Shown: positions 4,443 to 5,321 of the stretch, piece after piece
How positions within the stretch are numbered: position 1 is the first letter of the stretch
Layout: every line of letters begins with the position of its first letter
From: Clostridia bacterium
GTDB lineage: Bacteria > Bacillota > Clostridia > Oscillospirales > CAG-272
Direction: 5' to 3'
NCBI GenBank assembly: GCA_024404435.1
Contig: JAKSPW010000111.1
Coordinates: 1 to 5,321, forward strand
Length of the DNA: 5,321 nt
The notes under the pieces: generated by a model
The model's input: only the letters and a program-made list of their open reading frames with translations
Told to the model about the DNA's origin: nothing
Database searches by the model: none
Position numbers and translations under genes: made by a program

Positions 4443-5321
4443 TCAATACTTTTCGCAGTACCTCATAAGGATCGTCGCGACCTGCGCGCGCGTCGCGCTG
4501 CCGAGAGGATCGAGGCACGAGCCGCCGTTCTTCGCGACACCGCCGATCAGGCCTTCGCCGACCGCCCATGAAAGCGCGGTTTTTGCCCAGGAGTGTACCT
4601 GCGCTGCATCGGAGAACGCGGAAAGGCTCGCACGGGACGTGACGTCATATCCCATATATTCGCTGTATCTGTACAGGATCGCCGCGAGCTGTTCACGCGT
4701 GACGGCTCCGTTCGGTGTGAACTTGTCCGCCGACGTTCCGTTGACGATCCCGTTTTCATAAGCCCACGCGACAGCGGGCTTGTACCAGTCCTGTCTGAGA
4801 TCCGTGAACGGCACCTTCGCGCCCGCTTCGGGCTCTCCCGCCATCCGGTAGAGGACGGTCACGAGCATCGATCTCGTCATCGAGCCGTTCGGGTCGAACC
4901 TGTCTGCCGTCACGCCGTTCATGAGTCCCCGCCCGACGACGTAGTCGACGGCGCTCTTGAACCACGAGGTCGGCTTTACGTCGATGAACGATACTAACGT
5001 ATCTATCGGTTCCTTTTCGAGCTTCGGTATCTCCGTCACGTCGGTCTTTGCATCGCATCTTACGCAGTGATGCGATTTGCTTCCCGCACGGTCGTAAGTC
5101 GCCTCAGCGTCCGTCGTCCACTCTGCCGACCATGCGTGTCCGAGCGCGGGGATCTCTTCATAGGTTGAGTATCCGCAGCGCGAGCAGGTATCGTACTCCT
5201 TCCATCCGATCTCCGTGCACGTCGCGGCTTTTGCGGCGTGGTGTACGAGGTCATGTCCGAGCTTCGGTATTTCGACGTAAGTTGTATATCCGCATCGCGA
5301 GCAGGTATCGTACGCCTTCCA
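4443..5321 (-). CDS. Surface protein, C-terminal part: CxxC repeats followed by three SLH domains (cut by window edge)
   Basis: The frame is open from the window edge to the stop at 4443-4445, giving 292 residues of a longer protein whose N-terminus, signal peptide and main functional domain are outside the window. Residues 1-64 hold two near-identical repeats (WKxYDTCSRCGYxTYxEIPxLGH) with a 39-residue period; a third, diverged unit has HHCVRC at 84-89. Three SLH domains follow at about 112-162, 172-221 and 236-291, each with the aromatic/Ala helix, a DxFxPNGxxTR-like turn and a terminal helix (TRSMLV, TREQLA, TRAQVA). Triple SLH modules bind pyruvylated secondary wall polymers, so the protein should sit non-covalently on the outside of the wall. 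SLH3 has a short insertion and an extra Cys (SCLDPLG). The GTG at 5039 is not a start, since homologous repeat sequence continues upstream of it in frame. A strong terminator follows the gene. Confidence 0.93.
   Translation of the reverse strand, partial: WKAYDTCSRCGYTTYVEIPKLGHDLVHHAAKAATCTEIGWKEYDTCSRCGYSTYEEIPALGHAWSAEWTTDAEATYDRAGSKSHHCVRCDAKTDVTEIPKLEKEPIDTLVSFIDVKPTSWFKSAVDYVVGRGLMNGVTADRFDPNGSMTRSMLVTVLYRMAGEPEAGAKVPFTDLRQDWYKPAVAWAYENGIVNGTSADKFTPNGAVTREQLAAILYRYSEYMGYDVTSRASLSAFSDAAQVHSWAKTALSWAVGEGLIGGVAKNGGSCLDPLGSATRAQVATILMRYCEKY
5130..5321 (-). repeat. 117-bp-period direct repeat encoding CxxC units
   Basis: Two copies of about 75 bp, starting at 5321 and 5204 on the minus strand, encode the WKxYDTCSRCGY unit and its EIPxLGH tail. 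The first roughly 30 bases of each copy are nearly identical, differing at two positions; later codons diverge mainly at third positions. The period of 39 residues keeps the frame. The series probably continues beyond the window edge, since the first visible residue is already inside a unit. Confidence 0.8.

Noticed and set aside
4443..5039. A separate 198-residue SLH protein starting at GTG 5039
   Set aside because: The frame stays open to the window edge and encodes conserved CxxC repeats upstream of that GTG, so it is the C-terminus of a longer protein.
5060..5254. Short minus-strand open frame of 64 codons
   Set aside because: It is an out-of-frame shadow of the CxxC-repeat coding sequence, with an Arg/Thr-rich translation and no supporting signal.
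5130..5321. CRISPR-like repeats
   Set aside because: The repeat period is 117 bp, in frame, and both the repeat and the intervening sequence encode the same surface protein. There are no short repeat-spacer units.

Overview
The window reads as low-redundancy, fairly GC-rich chromosomal DNA from a Gram-positive anaerobe of the class Clostridia, probably an uncultured gut lineage related to Oscillospirales or Christensenellales. This placement is inferred from the gene families: a YerC-type TrpR-like regulator, a HisZ-dependent short HisG, lipoproteins with lipoboxes, a DUF6273 protein, and an SLH-domain surface protein with CxxC repeats. All supported genes lie on the minus strand, so transcription runs from high to low coordinates. 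There are three transcription units.

Unit 1 (5321 to 4443) is the C-terminal part of a surface protein whose start lies outside the window. It has Cys-x-x-Cys repeats followed by three SLH domains that should anchor it to the cell wall. It ends at a strong intrinsic terminator (4404-4435).

Unit 2 (4310 to 2514) begins at a good sigma-A-type promoter with an extended -10 (4345-4373). It encodes two predicted lipoproteins separated by 15 bp. The first is a DUF6273 protein. The second is a class A beta-lactamase-like serine hydrolase with SxxK and SDN motifs but KYG in place of KTG, displayed on a long Thr/Glu/Pro linker. Both should face outward from the membrane.

Unit 3 (2405 to beyond position 1) is the start of a histidine biosynthesis operon. 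A near-consensus promoter (TTGACT, 17 bp, TAAAAT) carries a perfect palindrome, ACGCT-TT-AGCGT, in its spacer. The first gene is a YerC/TrpR-like repressor candidate. It overlaps by 14 bp a 508-residue gene fusing HisZ to HisG, and that gene overlaps hisD by an ATGA junction. HisZG would carry out the first committed step of the pathway, and HisD the last two. The predicted leader is only about 25 nt, so a T-box or peptide attenuator does not fit; repression by the first gene's product at the palindrome is the simplest model.

The most notable points are the HisZ-HisG fusion, the repressor-first his operon with an operator inside its promoter, and the two-lipoprotein operon with an atypical serine hydrolase. 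I found no mobile element, CRISPR array, RNA gene or defence system.
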